DNA of 64,000 bases, from NCBI GenBank assembly GCA_018398575.1, contig JAGTXZ010000005.1, positions 1,240,001 through 1,304,000 on the forward strand. Reading direction: 5' to 3'. Position 1 is the first letter of the stretch; every line of letters starts with the position of its first letter. Under the pieces are notes generated by a model, which did not search any database, was not told the DNA's origin, and saw only the letters and a list, made by a program, of their open reading frames with translations. This document shows positions 1 through 11,686 of the stretch, piece after piece. The stretch is from Ampelomyces quisqualis (taxonomy: Eukaryota; Ascomycota; Dothideomycetes; Pleosporales; Phaeosphaeriaceae). A program made the position numbers and the translations under genes.

Positions 1-1470
1 TAGGCTGTTAATATTACCTAATGTGTATTTTATTCTTTACAGCTACAATGCAAACACTAGTGCAAAAAGAAAACTAAAGGGCTCTACTATATTATTCCTA
101 TTAGTATTAGTACGCGTGCGCTATTTAGCTGTGTGTAGCCTACTACTTTGCGTCTACTGTTTCTAAACTAAAGAGTTTACTAGCGTGCTGTCTACTTACT
201 GTCTTAAATAGCTTGTCCTATTCTTGTGTAGACGCTAATATTAGGCCTATCTACTCTATTACCTTATGTTTAGCTAGAGTGTAGTTGCGTTTACATAAGG
301 TATTACTGTATAAAGCAGGTGCTGCGCTGTCTAGAGTAGCATCTATTACATTATAGCTATTAGAGCTGTACTATTGTATTATAGTGTTAGGGGTTATAAC
401 TAGTGTATTGTTAGGTAGCAGGTAGTAATGCGTCTAGTATTAAGTACTGTGTTTAACAAGTCCTGCGTATGTCTTGGTATAAAAGCTATATAGTATGTAT
501 ATATAATCTATTACTAATTTGTTTATACATAACTCTATAGTTTAGATATAAGGAGACTAAGTGTACAAAAATAGTATTAACATTAGTTACGTAGTGTTAA
601 GGTAGTTACTAGTAGCATCTATCTTATGCTGTACAGTCTGTTGTCTATAGTAGTCTACTAAAGTCTACTATAGCTAACAGTTACCTAACCTGTGTATAGA
701 ACTATGCTAATAGTTATAGGCGCAACAACTAATATTTTTCTTTTCTTTAATATTTCTTATTACTCTAACAACTGTTACGTTATTACACTAGAGCTTACTT
801 GTTAATAACTAGATTAGTTAGGCTAGCTAATACAGCTTAATAAAGATTAATATTAATAATAATCCTTACGCTAAAAAATATTAATACTCTAGAATAAATA
901 AGTTACTGCGCGTTTAGAATATATATAGTAGAACCTAAATACCTAAAAAGGTAAGTATACCTGCAAGTAGACACGTATAAGGTTTAAAAGAATAAAAAAA
1001 ATAGACTAGTAGCTCTAGTAGCCTAATATACAACCTGTACTAAGGTAGCTAGGCTTAGTACAGATAGAAGCAGGTAGAATAGTGTACTATATATACTATA
1101 GGTAAGACTAGTAACAGGCGTAGGCAATTACTTAATAGTAAGAAATAATAAGTATAATTTATATATAGTGTTAACTAATATTCTAAGCAGCTGGTATATT
1201 TAATCTTTTCTAGTTTTAAAATGCCTGTAGATCTAATTTATATTCTTTCTCTAGCATAGTATAAGATAGTTGTCTACTAGAGACTACTATTCTAACTTAC
1301 TCTAATGTGCAAATACAACAGGGGCTAAATAGTAACAAAGACTGTTAATAAACTGCTATATATTAAACGCATCTACGTGCTACTTACTCTTAAACTATTG
1401 GCGCTAATAGAGCATATAATAGCCTTACTAGCTAGCTACCCTTTGCCTCTTACTATATATACGTTTTCCT
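1..1470. other. Non-coding spacer of G copy A, left of the 134-bp repeats
   Basis: Matches 40,160-41,627 of copy C and 27,842-29,195 (reverse) of copy B. No protein recognised. An inverted pair TTAATATTAATAATAATCC near 850 and nearby AT-rich sequence are the only structure. Confidence 0.4.
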
Positions 1471-1771
1471 AACCTTAAAACTAGAGACAAATTTACCTAT
1501 GTGTCTCTAGTCTTAGGGTTAAAGTAATAGTCTTTTGTTAAAACATATATAGAACTTAGTGTTATTTTTATCTATTATATACTTGCGCCTCCTTACACTT
1601 CTCTAACCTTAAAACTAGAGATAAATTTACCTATATGTCTCTAGTCTTAGAGTTAAGGTAATAGTCTTTTGTTAAAATATATACAGAACCTAGTATTATT
1701 TTTATTTATTATACACTTGCGCCTTCTTATACTTTCTTAACCTTAAAACTAAAGATAAATTTACCTATATA
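1471..1771. repeat. 134-bp tandem repeat, about 2.2 units (copy A)
   Basis: Units start with AACCTTAAAACTARAGA at 1,471, 1,605 and 1,739 (last partial). Within each unit the start and the TCTCTAGTCTTAGRGTTAA segment are inverted to each other, giving a small fold-back. Confidence 0.85.
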
Positions 1772-2039
1772 CTTATATATGCAGCTGCTTCTTAATACGT
1801 AACTTATACTCTTAATTTAATATTACTATCTTTGTATATATATTCTTTGTAAGTCTAAGAGACTTAATCTTTTATTATATTTTTATTCTTATAAACCTAA
1901 AACTATACCTATTACATCTATATGTTTGTATAGTTTAAAAATCTAGAACTAAGCTTTACTATGTTGTTAGCACTACACTTACGCTACTTCTTAGCCTACT
2001 AGTATAAAAGTAAATTTATGTCCTAGATAGACCCTTTAG

Positions 2040-2525
2040 TAGCTGTTTAGATGTTATAGCTTGACTAAGATACCTTATAACGTGTTTGACAACAAGGATC
2101 TCTATAACAATAGCTATAATAGCATCCTAGGGCGCACATTAACAACCTAGCCTAACTTAAGAGCGCTATTGTTGCAATAACTTTGTTATGTCTTGTAATA
2201 CTATTACTTAACTAAGATACTTTATAGCGTGTTTAAAAGCAAGGATCTCTATAACAACAGCTACAATAGCATCCTAGTGCGTATATTAACAACTTAGCCT
2301 AACTTAAGAGCGCTGTTGTTACAACAACTTTGTTATATCCTGCAATACTATTACTTAACTAAGATACCTTATAGCGTGTTTAAAAGTAAGGATCTCTATA
2401 ACAACAACTACAATAGTATCCTAGTGCGCACATTAATAACTTAGCCTAACTTAAGAGCACTATTGTTACAATAACTTTGTTATGTCCTGTAATACATATT
2501 AACAACTTAGCCTAACTTAAGAACG
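2040..2525. repeat. ~137-147-bp tandem repeat, about 3.3 units (copy A)
   Basis: Units contain AAGGATCTCTATAACAA (near 2,094, 2,241 and 2,378) and CTAACTTAAGAGCGC. The array is absent from copy C because of its deletion. Confidence 0.8.
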
Positions 2526-3121
2526 CAATTCTTATGCTATTAGGTAACTAGAAGATATTAGAGATATAACTACAATTTATATACTTTTGTCTATATATTG
2601 TTACAGGCAAAAATTAAGAATAACGTAGAGTTGTAGTTGTTTGTTAGGACATCTCTATCCTAGCACTCTTATTAGGCTCTTTAATAGCAAAGCCTACCTA
2701 AGCAGCTACAACCTCTCTTATACTATATATAATACATTTCTGTTAGACTCTATAAGTAGTAATCTAACGTCTAGATATTAAGATATTCTAACTACAACTT
2801 ATATAACATTAAGTCTGCTATTGTAACTAAGCTTTATTATAGCTTTAAGAACTTTTATTAACGTAAAGAAGTTACGCGCATTAAACTTATCTACACTAAG
2901 ATACTACTAGCTAGTAATAAAAAGGATACCTACTACGCTAGTAGGCACAACTAAGACTTTAAAGGACACCTATATAAATTAAAACAATAGGCCTGTATTT
3001 GTTTGTCTTAGAGACGCTTAGTAGAGAAGAATATGTATAAGAGGTAACGCGTAATACTTTATAAATCTTGTGTATAGTATATAAAGTAGCAAACACTTTA
3101 AACGCATTAATCTCTATAATT
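2526..3121. other. Spacer of G copy A between ~140-bp and 101-bp repeats
   Basis: Shared with copies B and C. Nothing recognised apart from general RIP-type decay. The left part (to about 2,637) is missing from copy C. Confidence 0.4.
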
Positions 3122-3525
3122 AGGCTCTTCTAATAACTAGTAGCTACAGTTACATTGTACTGTTAGCAACTATTATTTACTAGAGAATACTACTAGTACT
3201 ACACGCTACCTACTACTGCAGTAGGCTCTTCTAATAACTAGTAGCTACAGTTGCGTTGCACTGTTAGCAACTATTATCTACTAGAGAATACTACTAGTAC
3301 TGCACGCAACCTACTACTACAGCAGGCTCTTTTAACTATTAGCAGCTATAGTTGCGTTGCACTATTAGTAACTGTTATCTACTAGAGAATACTACTAGTG
3401 CTACACATAACCTACTACTATAGCAGGCTCTTTTAACAACTAGTAGCTATAGTTGCGTTGCACTATTTACAACTATTGTCTACTAAAAAGTACTATTAGC
3501 GTTAATTGCAAGCTATCTACTATAA
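3122..3525. repeat. 101-bp minisatellite, 4 units (copy A)
   Basis: Units beginning AGGCTCTT at 3,122, 3,223, 3,324 and 3,425, exactly 101 bp apart. It lies upstream of the pogo-type relic. Confidence 0.9.
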
Positions 3526-3889
3526 TAGGCACTTAAAGCAACTGATTAGTGCTACAATAATACTAGTATAGGTTTAAGGCTAAGTTTAAATTTTGTTTTA
3601 TATTAAATGCTATAAGTAGCTACTAGAGTATTAGTATACGTTAGTGTATTATCTTTACTATATTAGATAGTAGATTACTTATTATAAATACATCTAGTTT
3701 CTATAGTTATTCTACTACTACAATATTAAGCCTATATTATCTAGTTTATAGATAGGTTAAGGTCTAACGCCTAACTAGTAACATAGTTATGCCTAGAAAA
3801 TTGCAGAACGTGTTAAGGTTTGCAAATATAAGGCATTATTTCTGTATTTAACACTATAACAACTTGCTATATAGGCTACTAGAGCCTTT

Positions 3890-5760
3890 TACTACTATGT
3901 ACAACCAAATAATATAACTAATATCCTTCTAACAACGTAAGAACACCTAGACAGTAATAAAACCAAATACACTAGCTATAACTACGCGCATAATAGGCGT
4001 CTGCAATAGAAAACTTTTAAGGTAGCTCTAAATAACTAGTATATAGAGTTGTAGGCAGCCTGCGTTAATGTTACTAACAATATAATTTGCAAAACTATAC
4101 GTTAACTTTAGCAATAGCTGCCTAAATATAATAGCTGCAAAATACTAGAGTTTAATAACAGATAGCTTACTATATATAAACAACAATACAGCGTGTAGTT
4201 ACATAAACAGTTTGCAAAAATAGTAGGTAACTACAGTAGTATAACAGTTAAAGACACTAAGCTTATAATAGAAGAGATTTGCAACATAGTAAGTAGATAC
4301 GCGCCTAAGAATTTATATAATATAGATAAGGCTAGTATATACTAGAAACACTTGCTCTAATACATGTTAGTAAATAATCTAAAAGCTAGACCTAGACTAG
4401 ACAGAAAGCATATAACTAGTGTACTGTATATAAACGCAGATAGCTTAGACTAAGTACCTCTATAGTTTATAGAATTCTTAAACTATATAACTTGTATAGA
4501 CAGTAAGAAGAACCTAAACATCTATAGTCTTAGTTATATCTATTAGGACAATAATTCTACCTAGATAGACACTAATATTATGCTAGAATAGCTAAAATAG
4601 TTTAATTACTGCATAAACAGATAAGTATTGTTACTAATTAATAGGTTCCTGCCTTACAAACACGCAGTAGCTAAGCTTTAGATAAGCTACTAATTGCTAT
4701 AGAATATTTAGTATATATAGTGTTAATGTACTGCAGGCTTATTATAGCAATAGAGGTTATAATACTTACTAATACAATAGAGTTATATTCTTACCTATAG
4801 GTAGTACAATATTATACTAACTAATAGACTAAGGCATTACTTGCGTATAGAAGGCTAAAGTCTGCGCCTATTTCCTATACTTTGTAGTAGAGAAAAGCAT
4901 AATAGGCAAATATCCTACTAAGATAATAGATGTTATCTATGCTATTTGCTAGAGATTTTACGCGTAGTATAATAAGATAAGAGCTAAGACTATATATAGT
5001 AGCTAGCAGATCTTAACATGTCTAAATATATACTATAGCCTACAGCTATATATAGCTAACTTCTAAGAGACCTACTATAAGCTTAACAATTTAGTTAACT
5101 AGCTTAAAAACATACGCGTTGTTAATAGTATAGACGTTAGGAGCTTTATTAAGTTACCTAAAGAGCGCAATCCTAACTACAAAGATCTAGCCTACCTCTT
5201 AGACTATATTATTGCAATATACAGCCTAAATAAAATAGAAGAGAACTGTAAAGTACTGTTGCTCCCTAGACTATTACACTGCAAAGTAACAGACATAATA
5301 GATTAACTACAAGTGTACGTAGGTTAGCAAGAGTTTACTACAAATAATAGGTAATATATTAATAAGCTAGAAGTACTACAATAGGTAACTATAAAATAGA
5401 TAGCTGTAGAGCTGTAAGATAGACGCCAAAAAGATATATGTAACTAAGTAGTAAGACTGCGCTAATGCAAACACAAGAATACTATATACCTAAAATAAAA
5501 TAACGCTAGGCTGTCTGTAAGCGTAAAAACTAAGATTAATATTATAGTGTAGTTATAGTTAGAAAAGCGTAATAATACTATACTTAACTAGAACAAGAAT
5601 AGCTATTACACAAATTATTTTATAGGGCCTACAATCTTTAGTATTTTAGCTAGCGTATTAACTAAAATAACTAGATAATATTAGCTTAGCAAACACTAAA
5701 ATTAAAGAATAATTACTTAGCACTAACTATATTTAGCTAAAGACTAGATTAATAATCTAA
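3890..5760 (+). pseudogene. pogo-type DDE transposase relic, G copy A
   Basis: Decayed transposase of the Tc1/mariner superfamily, pogo/Fot1 branch; such enzymes cut and paste DNA at TA sites. In one frame, reading TAA/TAG as former Gln, the DDE_1 pattern is visible: the first catalytic region as YNIDKAS (Asp codon at 4,325), a TAxxITSVLYINADS stretch near 4,420, and the second region as VLLLINRF, where the catalytic Asp is now Asn (AAT at 4,640). After a frame change near 4,690 the third region reads VIFLP then LIDQGI (Asp codon at 4,827), matching the usual PLDQGI. A C-terminal extension with RSFIKLP continues to about 5,720. N-terminal helix-turn-helix-like sequence is weak. The gene is non-functional. 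It lies between the 101-bp repeats and the 171-bp repeat pair. It could be a passenger pogo element fixed inside G. Confidence 0.8.
5068..5080. other. Empty target site for MITE1 (in G copy A)
   Basis: TATATAGCTAACTTCTAAG carries one TA where copy C has TA-MITE1-TA. Copy B shows the same empty site near 24,495. Confidence 0.88.
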
Positions 5761-6458
5761 AGTAGTAGCACACAATCTATGCAACTAAAAGAGTAGAGTT
5801 GTTAAGAAATTATACACACATAGTAATATCTAGGTAGGATAGCAGTATAGGAAGTTAAGCACTCTAGTATACTAGCACTAAGCAGAGACACTACACTGTA
5901 AGATATGTTAACAAGAGACAAGGCTATTATATAAGAATATAAGATAATAGATAATAATAGTATTCTTTATAAGATACTACATACTGTATAATTTGTAATA
6001 TTAGTTGCTAATACTAAGAGAGAACACTTAAATAAAGGAATACTACTATATTAACAGCAAACTTAGCGTTAAAAAGAGAAAACTAATCTTTTTATAAATA
6101 AATCTATAGAACGTAGGGCAGAATTATTGAGTAAAAAACATAAACATCTTAAACTAATATTAAAATGCATAACAGAAGTAGGCTGCTATACACTTCTTTG
6201 CTAGCTGCAAGCTATATACACTATAGAGATTTGTTAACTACTGTCTACGCAAATAGCACATAGTCTAGGGTGTTAGATACACTAACAGATAATATAGAAT
6301 TACAATAAAATAATATAGTGTAAAGAAACAAAAGGTAATAGATAGCTTCTCTTGCTAACAAGACTGCAGACGCATAAAAAACTTCCTTATAATTTTACGT
6401 AAACTACTAGACGCTAGTATATAACTTAAATATTCTAACGCAGCCTTGTTGTGTAACC
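5761..6458. other. Spacer of G copy A between pogo-type relic and 171-bp repeats
   Basis: Shared with copies B (23,101-23,799) and C (45,731-46,450). No protein recognised; could be the 3' region of the pogo-type gene or its element. Confidence 0.35.
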
Positions 6459-6800
6459 TGTCTACTATAATAGTACTAGTAGGTTTAGCTAAGTTTGCCT
6501 GCTAGACTAAAGAGAGTGCTACTAATATAATATATAAGAGGTAAGTTACCTATATTATAATGTAAAAACATAAGAGGTAAGAATTTTACTTAGTGCTATA
6601 TAGTGTCCTATAGTACTATATAGTAGACTTGTCTACTATAATAGCACTAGTAGGTTTAGCTAAGTTTGCTTACTAGACTAAAGAGAGTGCTACTACTATA
6701 ATATACAAGAGGTAAGTTGCCTACACTATAATATAAAAAACTAAAAAGTAAGAATTTTGCTTAGTGCTATATAGTGCTATATAGTACTGTATAGTGCTGT
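6459..6800. repeat. 171-bp direct repeat pair (copy A)
   Basis: Two units starting CTACTATAATAGYACTAGTAGG, 171 bp apart, each ending in short iterations of TATAGTGCTATATAGTAC. It lies between the pogo-type relic and frame U. Confidence 0.85.
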
Positions 6801-7323
6801 ACTAAGAATAACACGCAGTAAGAGGTGCTCTTCTAGAATATACTTTTACTTACCTTAAAGATACAATATAACGCGTTAGCGCTAGGTAAAAGGCTATATA
6901 ATGCTAGGACAAAACCCTGCTTACTTTTACCTGTACTTATAATTTAACCTACTGCTATAACTATATAATACTGCGTTACTACTACAAACGCACTATAACT
7001 ATATAATAATAATAATAGTGCTGCAACGCAAATATACGTAATTTTCTATATTACGTTTACTATACTACGCTGTATATTATAACACTATTACAAGTAAGAA
7101 TATAATATAAGCACACCTATATACGCTAACTAAGCTATAGCTATTCTACTGTTCTTATACCTACCTGTACTATTCTTAACTGTTACGCGTAACATATTAT
7201 ATAATACGCGCGTTATAGAATTGTAATAATAAGTATAAGTAGTAGCTACCTTAATTAAATAAATAGTATATAAGTAATGTAAAGACAATAACTACTAACA
7301 CTGTATTGCAGGTAATTGTAAGA
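6801..7323. other. Spacer of G copy A before frame U
   Basis: Shared with copies B (22,236-22,764) and C (46,796-47,318). It contains short tandem AACTATATAATAMTA pieces near 6,960-7,015. A promoter for U/SNF2 would be expected here, but no element can be shown. Confidence 0.35.
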
Positions 7324-8145
7324 ATAGGCTATAATATTAATGTAGCAGACTAGCGCATATAGGTTAAAGAGATAACAGATTTTATCTAGTATAAGAACAC
7401 CTATAACAAGATTAAACAGGTACACCTATAGGCTAACTACCTGAAGATAATGCGTGGCCTAATAATAGATAAATAGCTTAAGTATACTGCATGCCCTAGA
7501 CTAACTAATAGTAGTATACTAAGGAAATTCTACAAGGCAACAGCTGGCGCTATATAGAAGAAGATAATCTTAGAAATTTAAGACTATAGCAACAAAGTTA
7601 AAGCTAAATATATAGAAAGATAGCTAATACTTGTAAACTTAGAACTAGAACGCACGCAGTTAGTATTAGTAGTCTTAAGTTCTTCTACTGCTTTAGTAAC
7701 CTAGCTAATAGGCCTTACTATAATAATAACTAAACTGTTACTTAACAACGTTAATATTTATATTATAGACAGCGTATATTGTTAAACTACCTGGACCTTC
7801 CTGCTTTTAAGGCTAATAATAGCTGTACGTTAACAGTAGCTTAAAGACAGTAACTTTAAGATAAAGCTATAACATCTTAAATATAGTGCACTTGTTAAAC
7901 ACTTGTTGTAACTAAAATTTATAGACTAGTATATAGTTAGGACTTTAAAGATATTTAATACGTTAGCGCTGCGCCTAATTACTAACAATAATAATCTAGC
8001 TGCAACTGTTAACTTACACGTTAAGATAAGAAGCTTTAAGGGCGTTACAATTAAATGCTAGACTCTAGTACAAGATAAAGTTAAGCCTAGTAGTAATACA
8101 ACTTAGAATAGTATACAAATAATAACAGCTAACTATATAATATAG
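7324..8145 (+). pseudogene. Unknown frame U upstream of SNF2-like relic, G copy A
   Basis: About 270 codons readable with TAR stops as Gln, in a different frame from the SNF2-like relic that follows directly. Visible pieces: YKNTYNKIKQVH, KFYKATAGAI, KIRSFKGVTIK. I do not recognise the protein. It may be an upstream exon of the SNF2-like gene (a frame change at an intron is possible near 8,140) or a separate gene. Confidence 0.45.
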
Positions 8146-8149
8146 TGCA

Positions 8150-11100
8150 CTTTACTTTAGGTAGTAACAGTAATATTATAAACCTAGTAGGTGCTACTAG
8201 AGACAAGAGGCAAAGGCGCCTCTACTTAGAGCGTAATAATAACACTAAAGACAATAACTATAAATAACAAAAGATAATAAGAGCGCTAGTAGACCTAGCC
8301 TGCAAACTATTAATAGGACCTAAAGCAAATAGTAGCAAACGCTTTAACAGACAGAGTAGAGGTAAGAAGAAGAAGGATAACAGCCTAGATATACGTATTA
8401 AGACCTTAACTACTAAAATTAAGCGCCTAGAGGAGCAGAATAACAGCACTATAAAGAAAGTAGAAGGAAGCAGAGATAAAGATGCTGCGCAAACACAAAA
8501 TAACGTAATATCTACGCTAATTACTACACCTAGATAGAAATGTAAGGGTGCTATAAAGAAACAATAGAGGTTACTAGAAGAAAATACTTACTCTAGTAGT
8601 AAAGAAGAATAAGAAGAGTATAATAAAGGTAACAGAGATAAGGATAAAGAGCTCTAGTTAGCAAAATAACTTGCGTTAGAAAAAAGACTGTAGCTCTAAG
8701 CCCTACTAAACGCAAGGTAAGTGCACTATAAAGAGCCTGTAACTATAATCTACGTAACTAATACGCAAGACAGGATAGTAGATAAACTATAAGCTTAAAT
8801 TAGAGTAGCAATAGAAAACTACTAAGAGAACAAATAGCAGGAAGTAGCTAACTTCTTTAGATTCTTACTAGAAGACTTTAAGGATAACGTGCCTATAATA
8901 CTATATTTATTATAGGGACTAACAGTCCTATTTATAGTATACTAACTAACAGAGGCCTATATACTTTACAAAAAAGAGCTATCTTTAGACAATAGTAGCA
9001 TATTTAGAAACATAATAGGTATAGGAAAAATAAGATTAGCTGTACTTATAATAATTATAGAGCATACGCACTTTAAGAACTAGACTAAAGAGCAAGAAGA
9101 CTAATTAAAGAATAAAACTAGTTAATATAGGGCTAAAGACAACAGTTAAGAATAGTGCCCTATAATAGACTAACAGACATTTCTATATGTATACAAAAAA
9201 AACCCTTTAATGCTAGAAGAGCTACAGTTAGCAGTATCTATAGTAAGCAAATAGGGCTGCGCACTAGCTGCATAGAAGGCTAAAATTATTACTATAAGCC
9301 TCTGCAAATCTAAATAGTGCAACCTAAAAGACTCTCTTGTGCTCTATATCTACTTTATAGACAACACCCCTCTACAGAGTATAGGCGTACTAATAGTAGA
9401 CAAAGAAATAGAGATAAGAATTAATCTGTAAGTTAAACAGTACCTTACAGCGTTTAACTAAAACGTCCTACTACGCAAATTTACAAAGAATAGTAAAAAG
9501 TATATAGAGACAGTTTTGTAGTACATCTAAGAACGCTATATACTAAAAGTCTACTCAAATGCAACTGCGTACTGTCTAGCACTATTTGCTAGCTAATTTA
9601 TAATTATATATAGCTATACAATATTAGTAAAATGTGTGCTTAACAAATACTAAACTATAAGACTTACAACTACACGCAAAATATTATTAAGAGGTAGCAA
9701 AGTAAGCGTAAAAGACGCCTTTAATATTTCTAGCTATGTAGTAATCTAGAGATATATTATCTTTAATAAGTTTTATAACTGCAAATTTAAGAATACTATT
9801 ATAAGTAACTTATACAAGACTATTTGAATTAAGAACTATAGTTATTAGTAGAAGGCCTAGGCTCTCTTAGGTACACTAATAGAGAAGGGTCTCTATAAGA
9901 TACTTATTTTTATCTCTCTAGCGCTTAGCAGACTGTAAGACAATAAGAACTTCTTAAACTAGCACTATCTTATAGGCAAGAAGGACAATATAGATAGTTC
10001 TAGACTGTTTACTGCTACTAACCCTGTGTACGCAAGTATTAAGAAAGTTATAAATATAAGAGAGATAAGAAAAATAGCAGGCCTAGTTATAGTAAAGGGC
10101 TAAGATACCTACTTATCTAAGGCATAAGAAGGAGTTAAAAACGTACTTAATTCTCTAGAGTACATAGCGCTTATAGCGTTAGAAGAGAAGATTATAGTAA
10201 GGTTTATACTGCGTTAAACTCTAGTTACATAAGACCTATAGAGCTAGAAGATTTTAGGCATTAAGGGCAACTTCCTAACGTTCTACTAGCTATGCTAAAC
10301 AGACAACTTCTAATTAACTATAGCTAACATAATAATAAGATACAAGAGAGTCCTACTATAAGAAAGGCTAAGCAGCGCAGAAGCTAAGAGTATATGTATA
10401 TTTAACTGCGCTAAGTTATAGAGTATTATAATATTTCTAATACTAGCCTAGCTTAAGGCTGCGCTATTTAAAAGCAAAAGAAGTAAGAAAACTAAGTAGT
10501 TTATATTAACGCATATCTAACAGCACTTCTAGTAGCTAGACAAAGAAATATTTACTAATAACCTTAACTTACTACTTATATATAGTGCAAAGTACAAGGT
10601 AATTAAGCTAGAAACTAAAAAAACCTATATTAAAACTAGACCTAATCCTAATTAGAGGGGCCTAGCAGATAATTAAACAGTACTGCGTAATGTTTAGGCT
10701 AAAATTCTTATTAGCTTATACAAACTATATGTGCAACTAGTGCTCTAGTTAAGGCTGCAAAAAAAATTTAGCAAAGATATAGTTCTTCTGCTAAGGAGAG
10801 GAATGCTAAAGTCTAAAATAGACGCTGTGTTAGCAAAATAGAAGAACTTAGACTTAATATTTATTTTAGTAGCGTTAATAGCGTTTACAAAAGCTATTAC
10901 GCTAATTAAGGCAAATAAGGTTATAATTATAGAGCCTTAAGACAAACAGGGCACCTAAGACTAATTTATGTTTAGAGTATATTAACTAGGCTAGCTAGCA
11001 GACGTATACAAGGGCATTATTCTATATAACCTAGAAAGTAATCTAGAAACAAAAGTTCTAAAGAAGCAGAACGTAAAGATATTGTTACGCAGTCGTCTGC

Positions 11101-11345
11101 AAAGTGTAATAATAGAAGAAGAAGAGATTAAGTAAGATTGTAATAAGAAAATCTTTATAAAGCTTAAGAGGCTAGTGTAAATTAGGTAAATTAAGTAGTA
11201 GAACTATAGAGTATAGTACACTACTGTGCAAAGCTGTAGAATAAAAAACGCTTAAGTAGATATATAGCCTAGTCCTAGAAGTATAAGAATGCAAAAAGTA
11301 TTGCAAAAGAAGTATATACGTAGACGTAACGCAAAATTAATTTAA
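8150..11345 (+). pseudogene. SNF2-like helicase relic, G copy A
   Basis: A frame of about 1,060 codons stays in register from about 8,150 to the TAA at 11,343-11,345; its stops are TAA/TAG, plus a single TGA near 9,823. Order: a basic, coiled N-terminal part (SRGKKKKDN near 8,355; RLEEQNNSTIKK near 8,430), a long middle part I cannot place, and near the C-terminus the helicase C-terminal signature of SNF2 proteins: DLIFILVALIAFTKAITL (10,855-10,905) and DQFMFRVYQLGQLADVYKG (10,960-11,015), corresponding to the family's motif V and the QAxxRxxRxGQ motif VI. I could not find a Walker A GKT motif in the middle part, so it may be an SNF2 derivative or too decayed. SNF2 proteins remodel chromatin; a role in G's mobility or expression is only inference. 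Confidence 0.72.
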
Positions 11346-11675
11346 AGTGTAAGAATAGTGTAAATTTGTAGTAAAACCTAAACTAAGTAACAGCGCTATT
11401 AAAGGGATTACCTTAGACTTAAACTATAGTTAGGTATAGTTAAAGATAGGCTGCTAACTAGCGACATAGTTGTGCAGATAGTGCAAAGCTATATTAAATA
11501 CAAGAACTACAAACTATTTTGCAAAAGGGTTCTATAAGCTAGGTAGCTAATAATAGTATACTAGGTATTGCTGTTGTTGCTTAGCATAGCAGAGCACAGT
11601 TAAGAACTATCTAGTAGCTAGCAGTATAGTTGTGTTAACAGTGTTGCTAATATTGTAGATGTTGCTAACGTTGTG
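11346..11675. other. Spacer of G copy A between SNF2-like relic and right terminus
   Basis: Shared with copies B (17,882-18,212) and C (51,340-51,669). No gene seen; it ends in the 9-bp subterminal repeats. Confidence 0.4.
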
Positions 11676-11686
11676 TTTTCCTAACG

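Larger units (their letters stand above)
1..11686 (+). mobile_element. Giant TIR element G, copy A (left part outside window)
   Basis: This is the right 11.7 kb of a giant inverted-repeat element. Position 1 matches about 40,160 in copy C and about 29,195 (reverse) in copy B, so the left arm with gene M and the Plavaka-type gene lies outside the window. Order seen: 134-bp repeats, ~140-bp repeats, 101-bp repeats, pogo-type transposase relic, 171-bp repeat pair, unknown frame U, SNF2-like relic. The right end is TTTTCCTAACG at 11,676-11,686, followed by TA at 11,687-11,688, the expected target duplication. All frames are full of TAA/TAG from RIP-type decay. Copy identity with B and C is obvious by eye over the whole length, with scattered transitions. 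Confidence 0.85.

Noticed and set aside
8258..8449. 63-codon open frame on the minus strand, with counterparts at 21,012-21,299 and 48,294-48,497
   Set aside because: It is the antisense shadow of the Lys/Arg/Glu-rich N-terminal part of the SNF2-like relic; the sense frame is longer and joins a recognisable helicase motif.
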